DNA from: JBBQWR01 sp038210495
GTDB lineage: Bacteria; Planctomycetota; Planctomycetia; Pirellulales; DATAWG01
Direction of reading: 5' to 3'
Assembly (NCBI GenBank): GCA_038210495.1
Contig: JBBQWR010000024.1
Span: forward strand, 1 to 64,000
DNA length: 64,000 bases
Made by a program: the position numbers and the translations under genes. Below, in pieces: positions 44,488-52,811 of this stretch. The notes beneath the pieces were generated by a model. That model worked only from the letters and a program-made list of their open reading frames with translations. It had not been told where the DNA came from and searched no databases. Position 1 is the stretch's first letter. Each line of letters opens with the position of its first letter.

Positions 44488-44612
44488 ACCGCGAAGTCGA
44501 AAAGGTCGCGAAGGACGAAGACGAGGACAAAAAAGTTGGACAGGATTTTCAGGATTCGTTTCCAAGGCTTCGCCGCTGTCTTCACTCCCGGCTCCCGACT
44601 CCCGTCTCCCGA
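44488..44612. repeat. Composite of three repeat remnants between fae and mtdB
   Basis: Three different repeat types follow one another: a GCGAAG-rich direct-repeat segment (about 44488-44527), a half copy of the GACAGGATT...CAGGATT element (44536-44556) related to the full copy at 50357-50448, and four tandem 7-base units CTCCCGG, CTCCCGA, CTCCCGT, CTCCCGA (44585-44612). None is coding. Confidence 0.75.
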
Positions 44613-44631
44613 CTGTTTTCCTCCGCCCGTC

Positions 44632-45129
44632 CTAGAATCCGCGGAAGGGATGGTGGGCCGATTCTTTGCCGGCGAGCATATCGTCGACCGTCGGCTTGCC
44701 GCGCATTGCGCTGGAGATGGCGTCGAGCGTGGCTTTGTAGTTGTAATCGTAGATCTTTTTGTCGTCGGCGGCCGCCGGGTGGATGAACACGCCGCACACG
44801 ATGACCAGATCCTCGGCTTGGTTTTTGGGAATCACGCCGGAGCCCACCGAGTCGGCGACGGCTTTGGCGACGGCGGCCTGCGCGGGACCAAACATTTGCA
44901 CGGCCTGCTTCATCCCCTTGATCGTCACCTTAGTGACCAGCACGGTCGCCGGCTTGACCGCCAGGTTCGGCGTGAGCACGGCCAACAGGTTGCTGTGACC
45001 TTCGCTCTGCCGGGCCAAGGCGTTGGCGAACGCGGTTCCGACGGGTCCGTCCTTCGTCCCGATTAGCAGATCGATATGGGCGATCTCGTTGCCCTCTCCG
45101 GACAAGGCTTCTCCGATGAACATCGACAT
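44632..45129 (-). CDS. fae: Formaldehyde-activating enzyme
   Basis: The 165-residue enzyme condenses formaldehyde with tetrahydromethanopterin. It shows FIGEALSGEGNEIAHIDLLIG with the catalytic H18, then KDGPVGTAFANALARQSEGHS and the C-terminal RGKPTVDDMLAGKESA, all strongly conserved in Fae. The ATG at 45129 follows an AGGAGA site 8 bases upstream; an ATG at 45123 is an alternative. It is adjacent to mtdB. This marks a tetrahydromethanopterin-linked C1 pathway, known in methylotrophs, methanogens and many planctomycetes. Confidence 0.96.
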   Translation of the reverse strand: MSMFIGEALSGEGNEIAHIDLLIGTKDGPVGTAFANALARQSEGHSNLLAVLTPNLAVKPATVLVTKVTIKGMKQAVQMFGPAQAAVAKAVADSVGSGVIPKNQAEDLVIVCGVFIHPAAADDKKIYDYNYKATLDAISSAMRGKPTVDDMLAGKESAHHPFRGF

Positions 45130-45651
45130 GGGCGATTTCTCCTGAAATTCGTATTCGGTGGTGGATTTTGGTGTTAGCGGAATGGTGCGCGTCAACTTAC
45201 CAAACTGGCGCCCAAATACAAGCAACCTCTACATGGCCGCATATGGCCGCAGTATCCTGCCACGCCGTCCAGTCTCGTCTTTGGACCACCCCAGTCTCTT
45301 GGGGGCCGACTTCGACCCCCTTGTCATGCTGCTTGGCTACTGTATGTTGGACCCTCATCAAGCCCGCAAGGTCACTGTATCTTGTCCAGCTTGAGCCGAA
45401 TCGGTCGCGGTTGGATCCGCCCGGCGATTCGGTCCATCCCAGTTCGGGCCGACCACGATAGTCGGTCCTCCCACCAAATAGCTGAGCCAGACGGCGGACG
45501 GGTAATTCAGGGCGGGTTTCTGACCGGGCCCTGGTCTCGCGGCTTAGCTTCCAAAACCTCGGCGACCGACCGTGCGGTATGCGGTCCGCGCTGAAGCTCC
45601 GTCTTGTGGTTTAGTTTCCAGTTTTTTTTCTAGTTCGTTTATGGAGAAACT
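45130..45651. other. 522-base gap upstream of fae and the CAP gene
   Basis: This divergent region lies between fae (minus) and the CAP protein (plus). It contains the solo arm of a CATAGCC element at 45243-45268. A promoter for fae is expected but not recognisable. No gene is seen. Confidence 0.45.
45243..45268. repeat. Solo arm of the CATAGCC-family element
   Basis: ATGGCCGCAGTATCCTGCCA and the following CGCCGT match the left-arm consensus with a few changes. No clear right arm follows at the usual distance; a weak candidate near 45329-45347 is too degraded to accept. Confidence 0.55.
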
Positions 45652-46071
45652 ATGTACGCTTCGATTCTCAAAATCGCCGCGGCTTTGCTTGTCAGTCTCG
45701 ATACGATCGGCGCGCCGACTCCCAAACCCGAGTTCCCGATGGTCGGAGTGGAGCAGAGCATCGTGGACCGGACCAACGCCGAGCGGGCACGATTTGGCTT
45801 AGCGCCGCTCGCGGTCGATCGGTCTCTCGAGCAGATGGCTCGTAGTCACGCGGCCTGGATGACCAATAGCCACACGATGCAGCACTCGCACATGGCGGTG
45901 GCGGAAAATATCGCCTGGGGCCAAAGAAGCCCTGCCGAGGCTCTCTCTTCGTGGATGAATTCGTCGGGCCACCGAGCGAACATCCTCAATCCCAGCTACC
46001 ACCGGATGGGCGCGGCCGCCTTCACGGCCACCGACGGCACCGTATACTGGTGCCAGCAATTCCTTCAATAG
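45652..46071 (+). CDS. CAP-domain (SCP/PR-1-like) secreted protein
   Basis: The 139-residue protein has a short hydrophobic N-terminus (residues 5-20) and then a CAP domain with NAERARFGLAPLAVDRSLEQ, HAAWMTNS, ENIAWGQ and SSGHRANILNP, the motifs of YkwD-like proteins, including the cavity histidines and glutamate. It is at the minimal size of the family. The ATG at 45652 follows TGGAG. The function of bacterial CAP proteins is generally unknown; surface or wall association is plausible. Confidence 0.92.
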   Translation: MYASILKIAAALLVSLDTIGAPTPKPEFPMVGVEQSIVDRTNAERARFGLAPLAVDRSLEQMARSHAAWMTNSHTMQHSHMAVAENIAWGQRSPAEALSSWMNSSGHRANILNPSYHRMGAAAFTATDGTVYWCQQFLQ

Positions 46072-46089
46072 CGAAACAATGCGTTTTTC

Positions 46090-46127
46090 GCGCGTGCCGC
46101 TGCCCCTCGTGGCGGCACGCGCCTTTT
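46090..46127 (+). terminator. Intrinsic terminator after the CAP gene
   Basis: GCGCGTGCCGC (46090-46100) and GCGGCACGCGC (46112-46122) form a perfect 11-base stem with an 11-base loop, followed by CTTTTC. It starts 18 bases after the CAP stop. If the ATP-grasp protein started at ATG 46079, this structure would lie inside its coding region, which favours the GTG start at 46157. Confidence 0.6.
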
Positions 46128-46156
46128 CATCAGGCGACAACCACGTTTCAGCCATT

Positions 46157-47344
46157 GTGCCGCACATCACGATCATTGGCGCCAGCGCTCGCGCGGCGGC
46201 CGAATCCGCCCGGCGCGCCAATCTCTCCATCTGGGCGGCCGATCTCTTCGCGGACGAAGACTTAAAACTCTGCGGTCCGGCCCCGCGCATCGAAAACTAC
46301 CCGACCGATCTGCCAAAAATCCTCGCGACCGCGCCGGCAGGGCCGTGGATGTACACCGGCGCGCTGGAAAATTATCCCGATCTGATCGACGAGCTCGCCA
46401 CGATTCGCCCGCTGTACGGCAATAGTGGCGTAACATTGCGGACGGTCCGCGATCCATTTACCTGGAGCCGCGTGCTCTCCGAATCCGGTATCGCCGCTGC
46501 CCGCTGTCTTCCATCCTCGAGAATCCGCGATGTGCCCACGGACGGGACTTGGCTCATCAAACCTCTCGCCTCGGCGGGCGGCAACAACATTCGGGTCTTC
46601 GACGAAAGCACATCGGCGACGGTTAAAAACCATGCGGAAGCCGACCCGTGGAAGGGATTTTATTTTCAGGAGCGACTCATGGGTCGACCGGTCGGCGCCG
46701 TTTACATCGGCAACGGCCGCGACGCGCGGCTGCTCGGCGTGACGCGACAGATCGTGGGACAGGAGTGGCTACCAAGCGATCTCGCGATTCAAGCCCCATT
46801 TCGATACTGCGGATCGATTGGAACCTTGCAGCTAACGGCGTCACAGCAGGCGAGCTACGAACGCCTGGGTCAAACGCTCTCGCGAGAATTAGGCGTTCTC
46901 GGCCTGTTCGGCGTCGACGCGATTCAATCTTCCGAACAGATTACGCCGATCGAAATCAATCCTCGTTACACGGCGTCCATCGAAATCTTGGAACGATCAA
47001 CGACGCTATCGGCCATATCTCTCCATATCGCTTCGTTCCAGCGGCTAGAATTGCCAACTTGCCAAATCGAAACGAAATCCGTTCAGGCTGGCAAAGCAAT
47101 CTTGTTTGCTCCGTTCGATTGCAGAACCACGGGCCGTTTTTTCGATCGAGCCCGGCCGCCAGATCGAAACGATCTCTGGCCGAACATCGCTGACATTTCG
47201 CCTCAGCCGGCAGTATTTTTAACCGGGCAGCCCATCGCGACCTTTTTTGCGGAAGGACGCGACGAATTAGCGATCATGCGTGAACTATGCGCTAGTCGAG
47301 ACGATGCCGTGCGGAATCTACAACGGGGAGAATCTAGAACGTAG
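46157..47344 (+). CDS. ATP-grasp domain protein (COG2232-like)
   Basis: The product has about 395 residues from GTG 46157, or 421 from ATG 46079. It opens with a Rossmann-like HITIIGASARAAAESARR, has an ATP-grasp core with WLIKPLASAGGNNIRVFDE and the metal-binding EINPRYTASIEILER. The family is similar to ATP-grasp proteins found in tetrahydromethanopterin biosynthesis clusters of methylotrophs, where they are required but their reaction is not defined in detail. Location near fae and mtdB supports such a role. The start codon is the main uncertainty because a terminator-like hairpin falls between the two possible starts. Confidence 0.78.
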   Translation: MPHITIIGASARAAAESARRANLSIWAADLFADEDLKLCGPAPRIENYPTDLPKILATAPAGPWMYTGALENYPDLIDELATIRPLYGNSGVTLRTVRDPFTWSRVLSESGIAAARCLPSSRIRDVPTDGTWLIKPLASAGGNNIRVFDESTSATVKNHAEADPWKGFYFQERLMGRPVGAVYIGNGRDARLLGVTRQIVGQEWLPSDLAIQAPFRYCGSIGTLQLTASQQASYERLGQTLSRELGVLGLFGVDAIQSSEQITPIEINPRYTASIEILERSTTLSAISLHIASFQRLELPTCQIETKSVQAGKAILFAPFDCRTTGRFFDRARPPDRNDLWPNIADISPQPAVFLTGQPIATFFAEGRDELAIMRELCASRDDAVRNLQRGESRT

Positions 47345-47401
47345 AACTCTCGAAAGGCTCGACGAGCGGATTGCCGTGCCCGACTCCGATTCCGCCGCGC
47401 G

Positions 47402-48313
47402 TTAGGCCTCTCGTTGCCCAATGATTTGTTCGAGGGCGGCGTGAATCTCTGGATAGCGGAACGTGTATCCGGCGCCCTGGGCGACTGCTGGTAGCACTCG
47501 CTGTGAGGCGAATAGGACCTGGGCCACCTCGCCCAGCGCGAGGCGGATGCCGAAGTAGGGAACCGGCAACAACGCTGGGCGATGGAGGGCCTTGGCCAGC
47601 GCTCTGGTGAATTCTCGGTTCGTGACCGACTGGGGCGCGACTCCGTTCATCGGTCCGGAGACTACGGGATTTGACGCCGCGTGCAGAAGCAATCCCACCA
47701 GGTCGTCGACATGGATCCAGGGCATCCACTGCTTGCCGTTGCCCAACGGACCGCCCAAGCCAAGCTTGAACGGGAGCATCATCTTTTGCAAAGCGCCTTC
47801 GCGACCAAGCACGACGCCGGTGCGGCTCAGCACGACACGCATCCCGAGAGCTTTTGCTTCGCTCGCGGCGGCTTCCCAATCGACACAAACATCGGCCAGG
47901 AAATCGTGACCACGCGACGCCGTTTCGGTTAACTCTTCGTCGCCTCGCGAGCCGTAATATCCTACGGCCGAGCCCGACACGAGCACGCTGGGACGTCGGT
48001 CGAGCTTGCCGAGGCCGGCGATCAGGTTCTTGGTCCCCAGGACTCGACTGTCGCGAATCGCATTTTTCCGCCAGGCGGTCCAGCGTCCGGAAGCGATGGG
48101 CTCGCCCGCCAGATGGAAAATCGTGCCGACACCTTCAAAAGCTTTAGCGGGAGGCGGTCCTTCCATGGGATCCCAGTGAAATGCCGTCACCCCGAACTGA
48201 GCCAACTTCTGCATCGCCCGATCCGGCTCGCGGCTGAGCACGATCGGCTGATCGAGATGCGGCAGCAGTTGACGACCGATGAAGCCCGTCGCGCCGGTGA
48301 CGAGAGCACGCAT
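47402..48313 (-). CDS. TIGR01777-family NAD-dependent epimerase/dehydratase
   Basis: The 303-residue protein (ATG 48313) starts MRALVTGATGFIGRQLLP and has FHLAGEPIASGRW, a signature of TIGR01777/SDR39U1 proteins. The C-terminal DUF1731 segment ends with YTFRYPEIHAALEQIIG, as expected. The substrate is unknown for the family. The upstream extension in frame is repeat-derived sequence (the CATAGCC copy at 48347), so the downstream ATG is preferred. Confidence 0.92.
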   Translation of the reverse strand: MRALVTGATGFIGRQLLPHLDQPIVLSREPDRAMQKLAQFGVTAFHWDPMEGPPPAKAFEGVGTIFHLAGEPIASGRWTAWRKNAIRDSRVLGTKNLIAGLGKLDRRPSVLVSGSAVGYYGSRGDEELTETASRGHDFLADVCVDWEAAASEAKALGMRVVLSRTGVVLGREGALQKMMLPFKLGLGGPLGNGKQWMPWIHVDDLVGLLLHAASNPVVSGPMNGVAPQSVTNREFTRALAKALHRPALLPVPYFGIRLALGEVAQVLFASQRVLPAVAQGAGYTFRYPEIHAALEQIIGQREA

Positions 48314-48346
48314 GAGACGCCTCGAATATCGAATGAAAGGGGTCGA

Positions 48347-48424
48347 TACATGGCCGCGGCATCCGGCTGCGGAGTGCGTGGAATGTAGAGCCCGCATTGC
48401 GCGGCAGGATGCTGCGGCTATGTA
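48347..48424. repeat. CATAGCC-family palindrome, copy 5
   Basis: TACATGGCCGCGGCATCCGG (left, from 48347) pairs with the right arm GCGGCAGGATGCTGCGGCTATGTA (to 48424), with a spacer of about 22 bases. It lies between the end of the esterase gene and the start of the epimerase gene, both on the minus strand. Confidence 0.8.
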
Positions 48425-48452
48425 GTCTACGCTTAGTTATAAGCAGCGGGCG

Positions 48453-49337
48453 TCACTTGACCAGACCGTGCAGCCGCAGCCAAGCTCCGCAGAGGTCCGT
48501 CCAGGTCGAAAGCACCGGGTCGCCCTTGCCCATCCCAAAACCGTGGTTGCCTTTTTCGTAGACGTGCAGTTCGGCGGGAACTTTGGCTTGCCGCAACGCG
48601 AGATAGAACCGCACGCTGTTTTCCGCCGGCACGACCGTATCGGCGGTGGAAGCGACCAGAAACGTCGGTGGCGTTTGAGCCGTGACTTGGGTTTCGTTCG
48701 ACAAGCTCTCCACGAGCTTAGCGTCCGGGTTGTCGCCCAGCAGATTGTGCAGCGATCCGCTGTGCGTCGCGGGTGGCTTGAGACTGATGACCGCATAGAT
48801 CAGCACCATGAAATCGGGCCGACAACTCACGCGATCGATGGGATCGGCGGCGTCGGCTTTGCCAGAGTCGAAGTGTGTGCCGGCCGTCGACGCTAGATGC
48901 CCGCCTGCCGAAAAGCCGAGAACGCCGATCTTTTTGGGATCGAGCTTCCATTCACTTGCCCGTGCGCGAACGGCGCGAATCGCCCGCTGAGCATCTTCCA
49001 GCGGCGCCGGATGATGATAGCCGCGTCCCGCGTGACGATAATTGAGCACGACCGCGGAGACGCCGAGCGTATTGAGCCAGCGGCCGACGTCCACCCCCTC
49101 GTAGCTCATCATCACGCCGCCGTAACCGCCGCCGGGGCAGATGACCACCGCCGCGCCGCTCGCCTTATCCGCCGGGGCGGGTAGGAGCGTCAGCGTCGGT
49201 TTGTCGGCGTCGGCCGTCCCCTTCGCGTCCGGCGCGCCGTTGGGCCAAAGCAGTTCGACTGTCGGTTCCGCGGCGAACGATGAACCATTGCTTGCCGCAA
49301 TTAGGACCGCAAACAGGAAAAACGCAAAACGGCCCAT
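48453..49337 (-). CDS. Secreted alpha/beta hydrolase (acetylxylan-esterase-like)
   Basis: The 294-residue protein (ATG 49337) has a signal peptide ending near SSFAAEP. The oxyanion region is CPGGGYG (67-73), the nucleophile S143 lies in GFSAGG, the acid is in the ADTVVPAENS loop, and the histidine is in GNHGFGMG. It belongs to the BD-FAE/lipase group, and its closest functional names are acetyl-xylan or feruloyl esterases. Deacetylation of plant or algal polysaccharide is plausible for a planctomycete. Confidence 0.9.
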   Translation of the reverse strand: MGRFAFFLFAVLIAASNGSSFAAEPTVELLWPNGAPDAKGTADADKPTLTLLPAPADKASGAAVVICPGGGYGGVMMSYEGVDVGRWLNTLGVSAVVLNYRHAGRGYHHPAPLEDAQRAIRAVRARASEWKLDPKKIGVLGFSAGGHLASTAGTHFDSGKADAADPIDRVSCRPDFMVLIYAVISLKPPATHSGSLHNLLGDNPDAKLVESLSNETQVTAQTPPTFLVASTADTVVPAENSVRFYLALRQAKVPAELHVYEKGNHGFGMGKGDPVLSTWTDLCGAWLRLHGLVK

Positions 49338-49468
49338 GATGAAAGTCTCCGGGTTTACACGATTCTCGATGATGGCCAGCCACTTGTCGGTTGTGCATAA
49401 TAGCGGCGGCGCCGGGTGAAGTCCATTTTCGACCGATAAGCAAAGTAAGGCAATTTTTGGAGTCAGCG

Positions 49469-50359
49469 ATGGCGGCAGACGATCTTTCAAGATACAGCGA
49501 ACCGATCGGCGACTTCATTCGCTTGCCCACGAGCGAGAGCCAATGGGCGGCGTTTCGATTGAGCGACGAGCAGGTCGACTTCTTTCACGAGAACGGCTAT
49601 TTGCACGGCGTCCGAATTCTCGACGACCGGCAAGTCGACGTGCTGCGAGACGAATTGACAGGGCTTTTCGATCCCAAACATCCAGGCCACGAGCTATTTT
49701 ACGAATATCACACCAACGAATCGATCGACCCATCGCGGGTGCTATTTCACGCGCTTGGCGCTTGGCGAATCAGCCTCGCGTTTCACGATCTGCTCTGGGC
49801 GCCGGCCTTCACGATGGCGGCCAGCCAACTGCTCGACGGGGCTGTCCGGTTTTGGCACGATCAGTTGTTCTGCAAGCCGGCCAAGCATGGGGGCGTCGTC
49901 GCCTGGCATCAGGATTATTCGTACTGGACCCGCTCGAAGCCGATGGCCCATCTGACTTGCTGGATCGGATTGGACGACAGCACGCGCGACAACGGCTGCC
50001 TGCATTATGTGCCCAAGAGTCATCGTTGGCCGCTTTTGCCGCCGACAGGACTGGTCGGCGATATGCAAGCGATACGCGAAGTGCTCGACGACGAGCAATG
50101 GGCCCAGTTTCAAAGTCCAGTGGCGGTCGAACTCAAGCAGGGGGAATGCTCGTTCCATCATCCGCTGCTGGTTCACGGCAGTTTTGAGAACCGCACCGAT
50201 CGGCCGCGGCGAGCGACGGTGATCAACGCGATCCGCGACGGCGTGCGATCGGCCAGCGACGAGCCACTGCTCAACGGAGTTCCCAGTGTTCTGACCGGCC
50301 AGCCGATCAACGGCCAATTCTTCCCGCTGCTGTTCGATCCAAACGAGAAGGAAATTTAG
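49469..50359 (+). CDS. Phytanoyl-CoA dioxygenase family protein
   Basis: The 296-residue protein is a non-heme Fe(II)/2-oxoglutarate dioxygenase. The facial ligands are H147 and D149 in AWHQDYSYW and a distal histidine in SFHHPLLVHGSFENRTDRPRR, with the arginine that binds 2-oxoglutarate. The hydroxylation substrate is unknown; such genes are numerous in planctomycetes. The ATG at 49469 follows TTTTGGAG. Its TAG stop is the first codon of the repeat at 50357, so the stop may have come with the repeat. Confidence 0.9.
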   Translation: MAADDLSRYSEPIGDFIRLPTSESQWAAFRLSDEQVDFFHENGYLHGVRILDDRQVDVLRDELTGLFDPKHPGHELFYEYHTNESIDPSRVLFHALGAWRISLAFHDLLWAPAFTMAASQLLDGAVRFWHDQLFCKPAKHGGVVAWHQDYSYWTRSKPMAHLTCWIGLDDSTRDNGCLHYVPKSHRWPLLPPTGLVGDMQAIREVLDDEQWAQFQSPVAVELKQGECSFHHPLLVHGSFENRTDRPRRATVINAIRDGVRSASDEPLLNGVPSVLTGQPINGQFFPLLFDPNEKEI

Positions 50360-50448
50360 ACAGGATTGACAAGATTATCAGGATTAAGAAAGCGGCAAAT
50401 TCGCTTCAAAGATTTCGTAAATCCTGAAAATCCTGTTAATCCCGTCTA
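50357..50448. repeat. Inverted repeat GACAGGATT...AATCCTGTT between convergent genes
   Basis: TAGACAGGATTGACAAGATT and the following 14 bases (50357-50390) pair imperfectly with the arm at about 50413-50448, which reads ATCCTGAAAATCCTGTTAAT in its middle. A shorter relative lies at 44536-44556. The first bases supply the stop codon of the dioxygenase gene. Confidence 0.8.
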
Positions 50449-50462
50449 TTTGTGCCTCGGCC

Positions 50463-51365
50463 TCAAAAGCTCATCATTTGCCGGTACTCGGCCAGCCGGG
50501 CGTTGATGTCGCCGCGAGTCAGTCGCTGCAATCGGTCAAGGCTGAAGTCTTCGACCGCGAAACTAGCCGTGACGATGCCGTTGGCCATCGCCGCCTTCAG
50601 CGTGGCCGGTAAAAAGTTTCCCTGCTCGGCGAGGTAGCCCATCATGCCCCCGGCGAAACAATCTCCGGCGCCTGTCGGGTCGACGACGTCGGGCGTCGGA
50701 TAAGCGGGCATGACATACGTTTCATGCTCGCTGAAGAACATCGCGCCATGCTCCCCTTTTTTGACGATCACGAATTTTGGGCCCATCCGTCGCACGGCGT
50801 GACCGGCCCGCACGAGATTTTCGTCGCCCGTGATTTGCTTCGCTTCGGAGTCGTTCAGGACCAGACCGTCGATCCGCTTTAGCAATCGGTCCAGATCGGC
50901 CCGAGCGATATCGATCCACAGATTCATCGTGTCGGCGACAGTCAACTCGGCGTCCGGTACTTGATCGAGCACTTTCATCTGCACGGCCGGGGCGCCGTTC
51001 GCGAGAAAGAGAAATTTGCTCTTCCGATATTCGGGCGACAACACGGGATCGAACGTCCCCAGCACGTTCAAATGAGTTTCGAGCGTCTCGCGGTCGTTCA
51101 TGTTCGGCAGATACCGGCCGCGCCAGCGAAAAGTCTTGCCGCCGGGAATCACCTGGAGGCCGCCGACATCGATATCCCGGTCCGCCAACAATTGAGTATG
51201 CTGCCGCGGCCAGTCTTCACCGACGGCCCCCACCAATCGCACCGGAGAAAAAAACCGGGCGGCAACGGAAAAAAACACCGCGGATCCGCCGAGAATGTCA
51301 TCTCGCCGAGCCACCGGCGTTTCGACGCTGTCCAAAGCCACCGAGCCCACGACCAAGAGCGGCAT
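50463..51365 (-). CDS. PfkB-family carbohydrate kinase
   Basis: The 300-residue kinase shows the N-terminal GGSAVFFSVAARFF substrate region, and the C-terminal DPTGAGDCFAGG (229-240) with the catalytic aspartate and the anion hole. The IVKKGEHGAMF stretch binds ATP. Its sugar or nucleoside substrate cannot be named. Length is normal. It is convergent with the dioxygenase and followed upstream by the response regulator gene on the same strand. Confidence 0.93.
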   Translation of the reverse strand: MPLLVVGSVALDSVETPVARRDDILGGSAVFFSVAARFFSPVRLVGAVGEDWPRQHTQLLADRDIDVGGLQVIPGGKTFRWRGRYLPNMNDRETLETHLNVLGTFDPVLSPEYRKSKFLFLANGAPAVQMKVLDQVPDAELTVADTMNLWIDIARADLDRLLKRIDGLVLNDSEAKQITGDENLVRAGHAVRRMGPKFVIVKKGEHGAMFFSEHETYVMPAYPTPDVVDPTGAGDCFAGGMMGYLAEQGNFLPATLKAAMANGIVTASFAVEDFSLDRLQRLTRGDINARLAEYRQMMSF

Positions 51366-51451
51366 ATGCGATTGTTCCTGCTAAAAATAATTTGGCAAAA
51401 CTCGGTCGCATTATCGAGCATTGCCGCAGGAACGCAAGACGGAGTCATCAA

Positions 51452-52801
51452 CTACGCCGACCGCTCCAAACTGCTTTCTAGATGCAGCTTGTTATAGAGA
51501 GTCTTTAAACTGATCCCCAGTTCGTCGGCCGCTTGGGGCTTATTTCCGACGTTGCGCTCCAGCGCCTGGTGAATCACCTGCATCTCCATATCGCGCAATG
51601 TCATTGGCCCGGTCGCTCGAAGCCGCGGCGCCCGCACTTTGCGACTCTCGAATCGCTCCGGCAAATGCTCGATCGAAATCGGCAACGCTTCGCACAGGAT
51701 CGACGCATGCTCGACGACATTGGCCAGTTCTCGCACATTTCCGGGCCAAGCGTGCGACTTTAGCATCGTCAGCGCTTCGGGCGTGAACATCTCGTCTCCG
51801 GCCCGCACATGCGACCGGCAGCGCTGCAAGAGATGCCCGGCCAGCGCATCGATGTCATCTGGCCGTTGCCGCAAGCCCGGCAGTTGAATTTCGAACGTGT
51901 TGATCCGAAACATCAGGTCCTCGCGGAAATCGCCGCTGTCGACCATGTCATCCAGCCGCCGATGCGTGGCGCACACGAGCCGCACGTCGACGGTGAGCGA
52001 TTCGTTTTCACCGACACGGCGGATCTCGCCGCTCTCCAGCACCCGCAGCAGTTTGGCTTGCATGGCCTTCGGCAGCTCGCCGATTTCGTCGAGGAACATC
52101 GTGCCGCCGTCGGCCACCTGGAACAGCCCGACGCGATGCTCATCGGCTCCGGTAAAACTTCCTTTGCGATGGCCAAACAGTTCGCTTTCGATCAGCGTCT
52201 CGGGCAGGGCGCCGCAGTTGATCGCCACGAACGGCTGATCGGCCCGGTGACTCTGCTCGTGAAGCGACCGGGCGACCAATTCCTTGCCCGTGCCCGTCTC
52301 GCCGAGAATCAGCACAGCCGAGTTTGTCGGCGCGACCTTGGCGATGAGCTGTCGGACGCGGTTCATCGACTGCGATTCGCCGACCAATCGCGTGGGACCC
52401 TCGACTCGCTCCAGCCGCCGCTTGAGCGCTCGATATTTATTGGTGAGCTCGCGCTTCTGCTGCACGCGATTGAGCAGGGCTTCGAGCTCCGCCAGCTTGC
52501 AGGGCTTCGTCAAATAGTCGAACGCGCCATGCCGCAGCGCCGCGATCGCCGTATCGACCGACGACTTGCCGGTCAGGACGACGGCGTCGGTGTCGGGCGA
52601 GAGTTGCTTGGCCTTTGCGATGACTTGAATACCGCTCAAGCCCGGCATGTCGAGGTCGACCAAGATGCAGTCATAGGTGTTCCGCTCGAGCGCGGCGGCG
52701 GCGGTGAGTCCGTCAGGACAGACCGTCACTTCGTGCCCCATTCGATCGAGCTCGATGCGCATGAGTTCTTGCAGCGAGCGTTCGTCGTCGGCGAACAACA
52801 A
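51452..52801 (-). CDS. NtrC-type sigma-54-dependent response regulator
   Basis: The 449-residue protein has a receiver domain with D49 (ILVDLDMPGLSG) and K99, an AAA+ domain with Walker A GETGTGKE (167-174), GSFTGA (214-219) in place of the usual GAFTGA, and a C-terminal Fis-type helix-turn-helix. It activates sigma-54 promoters when phosphorylated, most likely by the adjacent kinase at 52812. The start is uncertain: the first codon given is TTG and no ATG or GTG fits before the receiver; a CTG or an overlap with the kinase end is also possible. Confidence 0.92.
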   Translation of the reverse strand: MLFADDERSLQELMRIELDRMGHEVTVCPDGLTAAAALERNTYDCILVDLDMPGLSGIQVIAKAKQLSPDTDAVVLTGKSSVDTAIAALRHGAFDYLTKPCKLAELEALLNRVQQKRELTNKYRALKRRLERVEGPTRLVGESQSMNRVRQLIAKVAPTNSAVLILGETGTGKELVARSLHEQSHRADQPFVAINCGALPETLIESELFGHRKGSFTGADEHRVGLFQVADGGTMFLDEIGELPKAMQAKLLRVLESGEIRRVGENESLTVDVRLVCATHRRLDDMVDSGDFREDLMFRINTFEIQLPGLRQRPDDIDALAGHLLQRCRSHVRAGDEMFTPEALTMLKSHAWPGNVRELANVVEHASILCEALPISIEHLPERFESRKVRAPRLRATGPMTLRDMEMQVIHQALERNVGNKPQAADELGISLKTLYNKLHLESSLERSA

Positions 52802-52811
52802 TTTCAGGCGT

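Noticed and set aside
45329..45347. Possible degraded right arm for the solo CATAGCC arm at 45243
   Set aside because: Only a few bases match and the spacing is longer than usual; it cannot be told from chance.
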